From assembly GCA_030533445.1 (NCBI GenBank), contig CM060076.1:9232001-9296000 (forward strand): a DNA stretch of 64,000 bases. Reading direction: 5' to 3'. Every line of letters starts with the position of its first letter. Position 1 is the first letter of the stretch. The stretch comes from Cyprinodon diabolis. Taxonomy: Eukaryota > Chordata > Actinopteri > Cyprinodontiformes > Cyprinodontidae. Position numbers and translations under genes: made by a program. The notes under the pieces are model-generated. The model was given only the letters and a program-made list of their open reading frames with translations, ran no database searches and had not been told where the DNA came from. Of the stretch, positions 21,940-32,545 are shown in pieces.

Positions 21940-24215
21940 ACTGTAGCTTCACTATGAAGGGATAGTGGCAGCATCATGCCCTGGGGAGGTTTTTCTCTAA
22001 GATAAATAAAGCCAGATGCCACAAATTGTGGCCCAAAGTGCACAGGTCATTTGTAGAGAGAATTTCAAAACTGTTTATCATGATTTTTTCTTAAAATAGA
22101 CAATCACACAGTATTTGGTCTTGGTATGTCATATATATTACAACAAATGTGCTTTTAAAAGTTTGCTTGTAAATATTTCTTTATCTTGAAGGTGGTGAGT
22201 CAGTTGTTTTATTCCCACATGGTAGCTTCAACCTGTATTAAGTTCAGCTAACAGCTCTATGGGGTTTAAAAGACATATGATTTATTTTGAAATTAAACAT
22301 ATAAAAGCACTGGAAGTGTTCTACAAATCCATACTTATGAGCTTATGTTTTAATCCACAAACTTATAAATATTGTCAACTTTTTTCAGTTTGATACTAAA
22401 GCCTACAGACTGTCTGTCCTGTTGTGACAATTTCACAATGGATATCAAAATCCATGGAAAGTTACAATTCTGATTCACAATCTCACCTAGTTCTACTTGT
22501 GGATAAACAAACAAAAAGCTGTATTATTCATTCAAACTGTGGTAAACAGTGGAGATAACGTTCTTGTAACTGGGATTTGCAGGTAAAAAAAAAACTGGCT
22601 TATGTGTGGCTTCTTCTGATCTAAGAAAAAAAAGAAGCATAATGATGAAAGAGATGGAGAAAATGGAAAAGTTAGACACAGTAAGAAGAGAAAAAAAAGT
22701 GTGTGATGACAAAAATGTCAGAGAACAAACACTAGAAATGAACACCAATACACTCAGTTAAATTTTGCATCATGCAAGGGAGCAGTGGAAAATCAGATTC
22801 ACTTTCAACATCACTGAATTTAAAATCTGGCAACCAAATCACATGGAATCATCCATCCAATCAGAGGAGCTGACTAATGGTTAGGGGAGGAATTGCATGC
22901 AAACATGGAGGCAAAAATAAAACTGTGTTGTGAGCTGCCACTTTAAGGAAACAGTAACAGTGAAGTATTAAAAAAAACTTTAGCAGCAAAAACTAATAAT
23001 TGCAAAGCAGCCAATTAAATTGTGCGGGAGAGATGAAACCGCTCATATTTCCCCTGGTAATTTCATGCTCTAAACTCGCTTCCGTGCGCACATAAAAAGA
23101 GGAGAGAAAATATCATTTCAGAAGCTGACAGAACTCATTGTTCGTGGAATTTTAAATTCAAAAAAGTTAATAAAGGCGAGTGCAAGATGAAGGGAATTTG
23201 CATTTCTCAGATTAACAGCATGTAGAGCAGCGGCGGCGCGCGCAGCCCCAGGTCATCATTTAAGAAACCTTTGCATATTTTATTTAAGAGTGGCCCGGTT
23301 TGGAGCGTAATAAGACAGACAGATAATGATTAGAAGGTCGGGCCTGCAGGGCAGAGCCAGGCTGGGCGCTGTAACGCTCTAATACCCAACACACACACAC
23401 CCTCTCACACACACAAATAGGAGGAACAGCCTGTGCAGGCTCCTCTAATTGGCTGCTGATGGTTTATGAAATGTTTTCCAAAGGTTTTATTATTGTTGTT
23501 GTTGTTGTTGCTTTTATTGCTTTCATTATTTTAATGGGGGTTTCGACTCATGAGTGTTGGTTTAGCTCAAAGCCGCCTGGTTCAGCTAACATACTTTTTT
23601 TTAATCAATGCAGAAAAGAGTTCAGAGATGCTGGATCACATGTGAATATAGTGACTGTCATACTGTTAGTCAGCCTGGAGATCTGAGGACTAACTGAATT
23701 TCCTTCACATAGGAAAAAGTCTTCACAAATAAACCCAGTTTAGCTGTTATTAAGCAATTCTGAAACTATTTTATGTAATTATTACTTTCACTTAAACTAC
23801 TTTTTCTAAAGAGAGCAGATAGAGATAAAAAGAAATAGAGTTTTATTATACCAGTTATAATCCAATTCTATGTATTATGCAACAACTCTTTTTTTCTTTT
23901 CAATTTATAATCTAATCATGCCATATTATCATTACTTACTTTAGAACTGCACACAGATAAAACTCTTTTTACACAGTGTATTTCTAACCTAATACCCCTA
24001 AATAAAATCCATTTGTGTTTTTTGTTCATTCACAGTTTTTTTACAGCTCTTATATGAAAACCTTTTCAGTATGTCAGAAAACAATGGTGAACACTGGAGG
24101 TAGGTCATGGTTAGTTTTGTTTCAAGTGTGTTCCACAAGCTTCGAAACCTCAAACTGCACTGTAGTGCTTTAGATGAAAGATGAAAAGCAAAAACTATTG
24201 GAATGCTGGAGGAGC
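21940..24215. other. Non-coding stretch
   Basis: Mostly AT-rich unique DNA with no supported gene. A likely regulatory block at 23020-23350 is listed separately. A GTTGTTGTT run lies near 23491-23511. Confidence 0.5.
23020..23350. promoter_or_regulatory. Possible conserved non-coding element
   Basis: A stretch of high complexity and intermediate GC in AT-rich surroundings. It contains AATTTGCATTTC and CTTTGCATATTTTATTTAAG (octamer-like), AATAATGATTAGAAG, and a CpG-bearing GGCGGCGCGCGC run. No open frame. It is the strongest regulatory-looking block in the window by composition, but conservation cannot be tested here. Confidence 0.35.
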
Positions 24216-24219
24216 TTAA

Positions 24220-25140
24220 AGGAATAGTACACCCAAAACATGATTAGCCTTCATTTTCTACTCACCCCCATGCTGAACAACACTCTGGAGTACTTTTTTG
24301 ATATCTCAAATGCATCTGGAGATCTGGGAGGCTTCTTGCTGTCTGCTGACATTCAAATAATGGAGGTTTATGGTGCCCGAGGCAGAAAGGTCCATAAAAG
24401 TCCACAAAAAACGTGTCAATATTCCTCCATACTGCTCGTCCAATGTATTCCAAGTGTCCTGAGTGTCTGGCGTCCATAATTTACTCGAAACGAAGTCATT
24501 TAGAAGGTTTTTAGAGCATAAACAGTAGTGTATAGGATTTCCTAAAAGCGCGCGCCTGCGAGTTCACAGCCTACGGAAACTGCGGCAGACCAAACCAGAT
24601 GAAAGTGCGCATTCAGCGTCTGCTCTTGATAATGCAAGCGTAGAAGAAGAAATTTGCTGTTTACCTGTGCAAAGAAAGAAACAGCGAAAGAAAAATGTCT
24701 GAGGACTTCAGTGTTGAGGAAGAGCATGAGTTCTTTGCCGAGCTGAATGCGCACTTTCATCTGGTTTGGTCTGCCGCGGTTTCCGTAGGCTCATGAACTC
24801 GCAGGCGCGCGCTTTTAGGAAATCCTATACACTACTGTTTATGCTCTAAATACATTCTAAATGACTTCGTTTCCAGTAAATTATGGACGCTACCCACTCA
24901 GGACACTTGGAATACATTGGACGAGCAGTATGGAGGAATATTGACACGTTTTTTGTGGATTTTTATGGACCTTTCTGCCTCGGGCACCATAGACCTCCAT
25001 TATTTGAATGTTAGCAGACAGTAAGAAGCCTCCCAGATCTCCAGATGCATTTGAGATATCAAAAAAGTACTCCAGAGTGTTGTTCAGCATGGGGGTGAGT
25101 AGAAAATGAAGGCTGATCATGTTTTGGGTGTACTATTCCT
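24220..25140. mobile_element. Palindromic TTAA-flanked DNA transposon (Kolobok-like foldback)
   Basis: Two arms of about 370 bp are near-perfect inverted copies around a non-palindromic centre of about 150 bp. Both outer ends read AGGAATAGTACACCC and are flanked by TTAA (24216-24219 and 25141-25144). TTAA TSDs with 5'-AGG-type ends fit Kolobok better than piggyBac, whose ends begin CCC. From 24695 a 33-codon acidic frame starts MSEDFSVEEEHEFF and runs from the centre into the right arm, ending at 24796. It could be the first codons of a lost transposase gene. The frames at 24240-24479 and 24890-25120 are mirror copies of the arms and not genes. Confidence 0.75.
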
Positions 25141-25464
25141 TTAAGTAATCCATAGTTTAAGAGGGAACATTTCTGATTGTACATCTGGCCCACAAATCAG
25201 GTCTTTATGGGAAAGTGTCAAATAAAAAGCAATTGTTAAAGAAGCAATTGAAGGACTTTGCAGTTTTGCACACTTAAAATAAAAGTTTGTTCAATAATAG
25301 TGAATTCATTCCAAAGGTGACTTCAAAATGTCTGACAGCATCAAACAGATGCAAGGAGGTTGTTTAGAGAAGATGAGGAGAAGGAAGAGGCAAAACTCTG
25401 GGGAATCTTTAAAGAAAACCTGTATGAAGTGCAAAAAAAATTGTATTCGCTTATATTCGCGATC

Positions 25465-26020
25465 TTGTCCTTTCGGTCATTACCCAGATCTCATGACCAC
25501 AGTTGAGGTGGGGAACGTAGATCGATCGGTAAATCAAGAGCTTTTCCCCCTGATTCAGTTCCCTCTTCACCTCAACAGTCCGATACAGCGAACCCATCAC
25601 TGCCGACACCCAACCAATCAGTCTATCGATCTCACGCTCCATCTATCCCTCACTTGTGAACAAGATACTTGAACTCCTCCACTTGAGAGGAGGACTCTCC
25701 ACCAACCTGAAGAGGGGAGTCCACCTTTCTGCAATGGAGAACCATGGCCTTGGATTTGGAGGTGCTGATCCTCATCCCGGCCGCTTCACCCTTGGCTGCA
25801 AACCGCCCCAGTGCGTGCCCAATGTGTTGGTTTGATGAGGCCAACAGGATATCATCATCTGCCAAAAAGCAGAGATGATATCCTGAGGTTCCCAAACCGG
25901 ACACCCTGTGGTCCCTGGCTGCCCTGAGAAATTCTGTCCATAAATGTGATGAACAGAACCGGGGACAATGGGCAGCCCTGGTGAAGACCAACATGCACCG
26001 GGAACAGGTCTGACTTACTG
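25465..26020 (-). mobile_element. Rex3-like LINE fragment, minus strand
   Basis: Minus-strand frames show CFLADDDILLASSN (the FADD-type reverse transcriptase catalytic motif; about 25900-25860), HALGRFAAKGEAAGMRIS, KSKAMVLHCRKVDSPLQVGG, VEEFKYL, then MEREIDRLIG and SLYRTVEVKRELNQG, and RSIYVPHLNCGHEIWV (about 25510-25470). That is the order expected from palm domain to thumb. Frame breaks separate the two halves near 25650, and both 5' and 3' ends are missing. It overlaps in content with the copy at 11942-12640. Confidence 0.8.
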
Positions 26021-26379
26021 ATCCCCCTTTTTAAGGGGGATCAAGGGTACTGTCCCTAGCCACCACGAAATGCTGCAGAGACATGTCAATGGAGTCCCCA
26101 ACTGGAGTACCCAACTTTAATGCCAACATTGGTAACTTGGGCAGCGTGGGCATTATATACAGTAATATATATATATATATATATCACTCTGATCAGGCTC
26201 CTTTGAGTGGTGAAGACAGGGTAGCTGGCATTGTTCATAATGTCCAGCAGTTTGTTAAGTGTCCTTGTGTGCTTAAATGATTTAATGAAGGTGTTGATAG
26301 TACAGAAGCAAATAATCCAGAAACAACAGCCAAGGAACTAATGAACCAAAAACCAGGAGACACTCAGGGAAACTAAAAT

Positions 26380-26765
26380 CCATCCATCCATCTTCCGTCA
26401 CGCTTATCCCAAGCGGGTTTGTGAGGGGTGCTGGTGCCTATCTCCAGCTGTCTAAGGGGCAAGAGGTGGGGTACACCCTGGAAAGGTCGCTAGACCATTG
26501 CAGGGCAACAAAGAGATAAACAGGACAAGCATCCATTCACGAACACACTCACACCTAAGGAGAATTTAGAGAAGCCATTCAACCTAACAGTAATTTTTTT
26601 CGACTGTGGGAGGAAGCCGGAATACCCGGAGGGAACCCACGCATGCTCAGGGAGAACATGCAAACTCTATGTGGAAAGATATCCCCACTTGGGATCTGAT
26701 GGCTGGGAATCAAACCCGGAAACCTTCTTGCTGCAAGCAACAGTGCAACCCACTGTTCCACAGAG
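26380..26765 (-). mobile_element. tRNA-derived SINE, minus strand, second copy
   Basis: Aligns along its length to the SINE at 17460-17830, sharing GACTGTGGGAGGAAGCC, AGGGAGAACATGCA and a CATCCATCCATC end. Its minus-strand head carries GGGTTTGATTCCC as the B box. A (TA)n run of about 20 bp lies upstream at 26165-26184. Confidence 0.65.
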
Positions 26766-27021
26766 ACAGAACAAAGAATGGGCTAATCAGGAAGGCAGGT
26801 GTGAAGTAATTAGAAGAGATCATTGGGAAAGCAGACTGGCACAAGGTGTTGCCACCTTGTGCCATTTTGATGTATTTTTGAATACCTCAAAATATATAAC
26901 ACATGCTTAAATATGACACAACCACAACCCAATTTTCTGTTTTGTTTTATTCTTGGATCAGGCTTTAAAGGGTTAAACTACAAATATAGCTGAACAGGAT
27001 GGATTGAAACTTGGTACAAAG

Positions 27022-27541
27022 TGTTGGATTAATTGTACATAAGTTATTCTACTTTAATCATATTATATACATTTGTTATTTCTATCTTACTTATATTACA
27101 AGAGTGTTGAAAACATTGAACTTTGCTTGCTATGATTACTAATGTTTTGCTGTCAGTTTGTGCAGGAGGATGTTGAGGTCACAGCTGGGGTCAAAGCTGG
27201 GTTATTGTTGTGAAACTCGGAGAGCTGCGCAGAGTTGCACACACCGCAGAGTTGCACATCGGATGTGGAGAGAAGCTTTCCTTATCTTATGATGTTGTAC
27301 GAAAGTTACGGTTTCAACTGGCTTCTGTTGACCCCCCTTCCCCTTAGAGGTTGAAACCACATTTTTAACCAGGGCGTTCCAAATAAAAAGCTTGGAGAGC
27401 AGAGACTGCTTCAGAGTGGGTTGGAGATTGTAACTGAATGCAGTTTCTGATCCCCTCTCCTTGCAAGTAAATTATACTCAATTATCTGTGTCTTTCTTTG
27501 TGCAGGTTGCTGAATAAGGTGTTTGGTGTTTAAACCTAACA
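27022..27541 (+). mobile_element. ERV 5' LTR
   Basis: A 520-bp LTR starting TGTTGGATTAATT and ending CCTAACA. An AATAAA signal lies at 27382-27387, followed by a pyrimidine- and GT-rich stretch. Positions 27022-27287 match 32546-32811 base for base by eye. The right boundary is set by the primer-binding site five bases downstream. Confidence 0.88.
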
Positions 27542-27546
27542 TTAAA

Positions 27547-27563
27547 TGGTCCTTCGAGCCGGA
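27547..27563 (+). promoter_or_regulatory. ERV primer-binding site, tRNA-Tyr
   Basis: TGGTCCTTCGAGCCGGA is complementary over 17 bases to the 3' end of vertebrate tRNA-Tyr(GTA) including CCA. It lies 5 bases after the LTR, as expected for minus-strand DNA priming. After this the match fails. Confidence 0.85.
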
Positions 27564-27585
27564 TTGCAAGATACCCGACGACCCC

Positions 27586-27600
27586 CAGCAGGTGAGTGAG
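27586..27600 (+). promoter_or_regulatory. Candidate ERV major splice donor
   Basis: CAGCAG|GTGAGTGAG is a near-consensus 5' splice site about 30 bp downstream of the primer-binding site, where retroviral leaders usually carry the donor used for env mRNA. The GT is at 27592-27593. Confidence 0.55.
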
Positions 27601-27982
27601 ATCCAGACAAGTCTGCGGCCGCAGCAAACAGACCCTTTACGGGACTGGTCCCTTCCTTACAAGCTGGGGTCCGATGGTTGAAGCATTTCGAGGACGCAGA
27701 GAATTGTGAGTAGTTTTTCTTTTAACAAGGAGTGAGTAAATTATATAAAAAAAAAATAAATAAAAAAAAATAAAAAGATAGAAGTGAAGGACGGCGAAGT
27801 CCTCTCAGCGTACTAAAACCCTGACAATTCTAGACTCTATCAGGTAAAACAGAAATTTTAAAACAGTTAAAGTCCGCGGGAGGGCAGACTCCCCTAGTGT
27901 AAACTAGTTAAATTCTGTGTAGGACGGCGGCGTCCTCTGTGTTTAAAATAAAGAAAACGGGAATAAAGTAAAAGTTAACTGC

Positions 27983-27986
<4 letters not shown>

Positions 27987-28021
<35 letters not shown>
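27987..28021. repeat. (TG)n microsatellite in the ERV leader
   Basis: About 17 uninterrupted TG units within the untranslated leader between primer-binding site and gag. It creates spurious valine/cysteine frames on both strands. Confidence 0.9.
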
Positions 28022-28026
<5 letters not shown>

Positions 28027-28239
28027 GAAATATAGATATCACTAGATATCTGTATTTCATATCAAAAAGACAAGGGTTAAATGGTGAGCTTTTGTGGATG
28101 TTTGTAGACAAGAAAACTCCACCTGCAAGGGTTGAAGTGAGTTTTACCACAAAGGTAGTTGATCACCATCTTGTCTGAAGCCCCAGTGTTTAGAACACGA
28201 CAGGTGTTGAAAACCCACTGGGCCCAAATTTAGTTCAAA

Positions 28240-28443
28240 ATGGGAAAAGGGCAAAGTAAAGGAAAACAGAAGTCATTGGAAGAACTCCAGTGTAAAGATT
28301 GGAAAGTAGTTGAAAATGATGACCCAGCGGCGGTAGAGCCGTTGTGTTACTGGATAAACAATTATGGTTTTAATGTTAAATTGAGCACCACAAACATAAA
28401 AGAATTACAACAAAAATTAAAAACAAAAATAAAGACACCCTGA
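28240..28443 (+). pseudogene. ERV gag, matrix-like N-terminal fragment
   Basis: A 67-residue frame starting MGKGQSKGKQKS. The Gly at position 2 followed by a Ser/Lys-rich stretch is a typical N-myristoylation and membrane-targeting signal of retroviral matrix. The following LCYWINNYGF segment is plausible matrix helix sequence. The frame stops at 28441-28443, and the next recognisable part is nucleocapsid only about 50 bp later. Capsid, normally some 200 residues, is therefore deleted. Assignment to matrix rests on position and the myristoylation signal. Confidence 0.65.
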
Positions 28444-28488
28444 TGGCCAAAGAAGGTTTTAGTCAAACATTGGTGTGGATGAAATTAG

Positions 28489-28653
28489 CAGTCAAGAGGT
28501 AGAGGCCGAGGCAGAGGTCGAGGCCATGGAAGGGGAAGAGGGTTTGGATCACACTCAACCGATAATTCCAGAGCGTGTTGGTCATGTGGAAAAGAAGGCC
28601 ACATGGCTAGAGACTGTCGAAGTAACCCAAAAAATGCAGGGAGCTCAGCATGA
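28489..28653 (+). pseudogene. ERV gag, nucleocapsid remnant with one CCHC zinc knuckle
   Basis: A 54-residue open stretch with a basic RG-rich region (GRGRGRGRGHGRGRG, from about 28498) followed by a CWSCGKEGHMARDC zinc knuckle at 28576-28617. The spacing C-X2-C-X4-H-X4-C is the retroviral nucleocapsid consensus, which binds packaging RNA. It is closed by TGA at 28651. The frame differs from the matrix fragment, and no start codon is needed because it was part of a longer Gag. Confidence 0.8.
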
Positions 28654-28734
28654 CTAGATGAGCAACCATTCTCTATTGAAGAAATAGAAGATGAAAACAT
28701 GGATGTATTAAACCTAGAGGATTGATTTTTGAAG

Positions 28735-28900
28735 AAAAATATAGGCCAGAAATAGTTCTGATGGTCCAGGGCACGCCTGTTAAATTTTGTGTGATACAGG
28801 AGCCTGCAGAACCACAATAAAAGAACCCATACCCCACGCACCTCTAAGTTCAAATTATGCAGGAATAACTGCACCGTTAAAACTTTTTATGTATAAAGAG
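28735..28900 (+). pseudogene. ERV protease remnant
   Basis: Codons from 28792 read DTGACRT, the catalytic Asp-Thr-Gly motif of a retroviral aspartic protease. It is preceded in a shifted frame by a PEIVLMVQGTPVKF segment, as expected for the strand before the active site. A frameshift of one or two bases just before the motif and the missing flap region show that it is dead. Confidence 0.65.
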
Positions 28901-28929
28901 GAACTGAAAATGTCAGATAAACTAAAATA

Positions 28930-29235
28930 GATACCTGAAGCAGAAGCGGCCTTCTGCAACATTAAGCAGGCTATGGTGAGCAGCTGCACGTTGGCCCTGC
29001 CAGACTATGAGAAAGAGTTTGTACAAATGGTAGACTGCAAAGGTCATTTTATGACCTCAGTATTAACTCAAATGCATGGAAATAAATTAAGGCCAGTAGC
29101 ATACTATTCTACTAAATTAGATGTGGTAGCATGTGCACTTCCACATTGTGTGCAAGCAGTGATAGCTGCTTCATTAGTAGTAACGTCCAGTGCTGACATA
29201 GTATTATTCCATCCACTGACATTAAAGTTCCTCAC
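28930..29235 (+). pseudogene. ERV reverse transcriptase connection region, catalytic core deleted
   Basis: The frame from about 28933 reads PEAEAAFCNIKQAM, then TLALPDYEKEFVQMVDC and a KLRPVAYYSTKLD segment. These belong to the connection/RNase H-proximal part of gamma-type reverse transcriptase. The palm and fingers with the YXDD motif, which should lie between the protease (28880) and here, are absent. A stop at 28927-28929 marks the junction. The deletion is roughly 600-700 bp by comparison with usual RT size (inference). Confidence 0.65.
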
Positions 29236-29238
29236 TCG

Positions 29239-30045
29239 GTGTCTGCTCTGCTTTTACAAACAAAAATGACTTTTCTATCCCCAGCCAGACACCTCTCATG
29301 CATGTCTATACTCCTGTCACAGCCGCATCTAAAAATAGAACGCTGCACGGTGCTGAACCCAGCAACACTTATCCCCACACCAGATGATGGGGAATCCCAT
29401 GATTGTGAGGCTCTGGCTGAACAAACTGCTAAAAGTAGGCCAGATTTAAAAGACACTCCTTTGTCAGAAGGAGAAACATTATTTGTTGATGGATCCTCTA
29501 AAAAAGATGAAAAAGGGAAAACGAGAACTGGTTATGCTGTAGTGACACATACCGCTGTGCTAAAAGCGGAAGCCTTACCACAACATTACTCTGCACAAGC
29601 AGCAGAACTGATTGCTCTTACTGAAGCGTGCAAACTTATGAAAGACAAAAAAGTAACTATCTGGACAGATAGTCAATATGCTTATGCTACAACACATACT
29701 TTGCACAACACTGGAAAAAACAGAGGCATGATAACATCAACCGGAAAACCAGTGACTCATGCCAATTTACTGAAAGAACTTCTACAAGCAGTGCAACTGC
29801 CAAAGCAGCTTGCAATATGCAAATGTGCAGCCCACACATCCGGAACAGATGCAGTTTCAAAAGGAAATTCCTTTGCAGATAAAATAGCAAAAGAAGCTGC
29901 TTTAAAAGAAATAACAATACTAACATTAACAGACAATCCACTAAAAAATGACATATTACAAGACATGCAGCAGCAAGCTCCTAAACAAGAACAAGAACAA
30001 TGGAAAAGAAAAGGAGCACAATTAAAAGAGGGGATTTACACCTGA
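29239..30045 (+). pseudogene. ERV RNase H domain, open frame
   Basis: The longest surviving ERV frame, 268 codons. It carries a retroviral RNase H with the four acidic positions visible in FVDGSS (29488), AELIALTEA, WTDSQYA and GNSFADKIA. A KCAAHTSGTDAVSKGN segment stands where the substrate-binding His loop lies. It normally degrades RNA in RNA:DNA hybrids during reverse transcription. The Met at 29239 is not a true start, because the domain was part of Pol. The C-terminal region (EQEQWKRKGAQ) leads into integrase, which is separated by a stop at 30043-30045. Confidence 0.8.
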
Positions 30046-30745
30046 CCAGCAAATAAACCAATCCTTCCAAAAAACTTATACAAATGGGCTGCTATATTGA
30101 GTCATGATTTTACTCATGTCTCAAACGGAGGGATGGTAGGATTGATTGAGCATCATTATACAGCATATGGATTTATATCCTATGCAAAAAACTTTTGTAA
30201 AGCATGTTTAATATGTGCTAAACATAATTTACAAGGAAATTTAAGACCTAAAAAAGGTGCTTTCCCTAAATCTATTTATCCTTTCCAGTTCATATATATG
30301 GATTTTATTGAACTAAATCCAAGCGAAGGTAAAAAATTCTGTTTAGTTATAATAGATTTGTTTTTTTAAATGGATTGAACTATTTCCAATAAAAAACCCT
30401 GATGCCCTTACAGTAGCAAAAGCACTCTGTAAAGATATAATATCAAGATATGGCATTCCAGAGAAAATATATAGTGAGAATGATTCTTACTTTGTAAATT
30501 AAATAGTGTCCAAAATAGGATTAGCCTTCCACATTGATTTAAAAAATCATTGTGGATATCATCCACAGAGCGCAGGACTTGTGGAATGAATAAATTGTAT
30601 TGTTAAAAACAGACTAAGAAAGACCATGGAAGAAACATTGGTATTCACCTAAGTGGGAAGGACCCTATCAGGTTTTGTTGACCACTCCAACTGCATTGAA
30701 AATAGCTGAAAGAAGCACATGGATCCACTTGTCACACTGTAAAAA
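30046..30745 (+). pseudogene. ERV integrase remnant
   Basis: In order: an H-X3-H (LSHDFTHVS and IEHHYTAYGF) and C-X2-C (KACLICAKH) zinc module at about 30098-30225; the first catalytic Asp in IYMDFIEL (about 30300); a region where the second Asp is expected but reads YSENDSYF (about 30465); the HPQSAGLVE motif with the catalytic Glu (about 30560), followed directly by a stop; and a C-terminal [10 protein letters not shown] module (about 30655). Frameshifts occur near 30362 and 30500, and there is a deletion before the C-terminal module. Confidence 0.75.
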
Positions 30746-31042
30746 GGTGATAGAAAGATCAGATGATTAATGGATAAAATCACTCTCCTAATTATTCTGT
30801 GGAACCTTACTATAGTGTTTAGCATTCTAGTAATCCTATTGTGGTGCCTGTTATAGAATACACATTTGGTCTCCTTCACTGACCTTCAGAGGAAGTCCAT
30901 CGTACAAAGGGGGTTGTATTTTTAGTATACGACCGTCTCAAACTGGTGAAGATTGTCCACAACTCTGCCGAAAGGTCATAGGAAGTAGACCATTGTGTGA
31001 AAGATTACCCATAGGAAACTTTTTGAAGTTTGAACCTAGATA

Positions 31043-31315
31043 ATGTTGCGACTACTCATATTAGTTTTGTCTTTAGCTCTCACTCAGGGCAAGGATTCTT
31101 GTTGCCCCCATGATCCAGCTATTTGTAAAAGGGACATCTATCTCTGCTATAACTCTACTAGAGTAATCAGTGTGGTGACTATTCCTTTTCAAACATTCTC
31201 GCAAAGATTCAAAATTGACCCAGGAGTCTGGCGAGGTTATGATTTCTACCTATATCCCCGTGTAGTTCAAAGAACTCAAAAGAGTTGGGGAGACGTTTTT
31301 AGAACCACTGGATAG
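31043..31315 (+). pseudogene. ERV env, N-terminal surface-subunit fragment
   Basis: A 90-residue frame starting MLRLLILVLSLALTQG, a good signal peptide with cleavage likely after the Gln-Gly region. It is followed by a Cys-rich start (DSCCPHDPAICKRDIYLC) and an N-glycosylation site (NST). It stops at 31313-31315. The next env piece begins about 45 bp later in another frame, so the surface subunit is interrupted. Position after pol and the signal peptide support Env. Confidence 0.7.
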
Positions 31316-31360
31316 TGGAAGAAAGGATCATATGGATGAACATCTTTAGCTAAGAAGTGG

Positions 31361-32161
31361 ATGAGTAGAATATCAGGGTTCACTGTTAACCATGACTCCA
31401 AAGTTTTCACTATGACGATAAACTCCACAGCAGAACCCCTTGAGAAGGAAGGCTGTTCTTCCTCATTTATATGTGCACGGTCTGCTGGAACCGATCCATG
31501 TTGGACATTGTATTTGTGCCCCGCAAATATTACACAAGAAGGAGATGAGATACAAGGGATTCTTACTTCTGCCCAAGGTGAACGGATAAAAATTCAAAAT
31601 ATTAATGGCCCGCTTAAAACGGATGAATTGTTAACGACCGTAAACAGCATTTTACCTCACACATGGCATACTAGAAGGAAGAGGTCATCTGAAAACGCGT
31701 GGAGTGGAGATGACCCTACTTATATTGACAGCATTGGGGTACCCAGAGGTCTTCCAGATGAGTATAAACTAGCGAATCAAGTTACTGCAGGATTAGAATC
31801 TATCTTATGCTGGTGGTGCACTATAAGCAAAAATGTAGACAGAATAAATTACATCCACTATAACGTCCAGAGGCTGGGAAATAAAACAGAACAAGGCTTC
31901 TCCGCTGTCCATGAGCAATTGTCAGCTACCTCTCTGATGGCTTTCCAGAACCGTATTGCTGTTGACATGTTGTTAGCTGAAAAAGGTGGTGTGTGCTCTA
32001 TTTTTGGAGATCAGTGTTGCACCTTTATTCCCAACAACACCGCTGCTGATGGCAGCCTCACAAAGGCCCTTGAAGGCCTTCGCTCTCTTAACAGCAAAAT
32101 GAAAGACCATTCTGGAGTTGACACAAAATTGTGGGACAGATTTGGAGACATTTTTGGGTAA
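31361..32161 (+). pseudogene. ERV env, surface C-terminus and transmembrane-subunit ectodomain
   Basis: A 266-residue frame holding the end of the surface subunit with several Cys and N-X-S/T sites, then an RRKR furin site (31673-31684). The ectodomain of the fusion subunit follows. Downstream of the cleavage site are an IGVPRGLPDEYK segment that may be an internal fusion peptide, a CWWC motif (31808-31819), an AFQNRIAVDMLLAEKGGVC region resembling the immunosuppressive-domain helix, and a C-X6-CC motif (31994-32020). The frame stops at 32159-32161 before the membrane anchor. The fold matches gamma-type fusion proteins, and I suspect the fish env group that includes percomORF. Confidence 0.8.
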
Positions 32162-32429
32162 ATACAAACAATTGGTAGTTTCTATTTTAATGTCTATAGC
32201 TGTATTTGCCGCCATCCTGACCTTATGTGGATGTTGTTGTATTCCATGTATTAGAGTGCTGCTAAATAGACTAATTACCACAGCAATACAACCCATGAAA
32301 GCAGAAATGTATGCCCTCATGTCTACAGAGGAACACCCATCGGATGATGAAGACAGCGAAGAGGATGAAACCTCTTTACACTTTCCTGACCTTTATCCTA
32401 ATCCCAACGACAATAACCCACCAGTTTAA
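32118..32429 (+). pseudogene. ERV env, membrane anchor and cytoplasmic tail in a shifted frame
   Basis: From about 32165 this frame carries QLVVSILMSIAVFAAILTL, a clear transmembrane helix. A CGCCCIPC cluster likely to be palmitoylated follows, then a tail rich in Asp and Glu (DDEDSEEDE). It overlaps the end of the preceding env frame and lies one frame off, so a small indel near 32150 separates the ectodomain from its anchor. The Met at 32118 is not a real start. Confidence 0.75.
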
Positions 32430-32535
32430 AGTACCTCTGAGTGTACCCTTTACAGCTAAAAATGATTTCATAGTTGAAAATCTTGAAAAGAAGTAACTAT
32501 TGAATGATAAAATAAATAGCTTAAAGTGAATAAAC

Positions 32536-32545
32536 AGGAGGGAAA
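32536..32545 (+). promoter_or_regulatory. ERV polypurine tract
   Basis: AGGAGGGAAA directly precedes the TG of the 3' LTR, the position and composition of the RNase H-resistant primer for plus-strand DNA synthesis. Confidence 0.75.

Noticed and set aside
24240..25120. Two near-identical frames on opposite strands (MISLHFLLTPMLNNTL...)
   Set aside because: They are the two arms of the palindromic transposon read in opposite directions. Not a duplicated gene.
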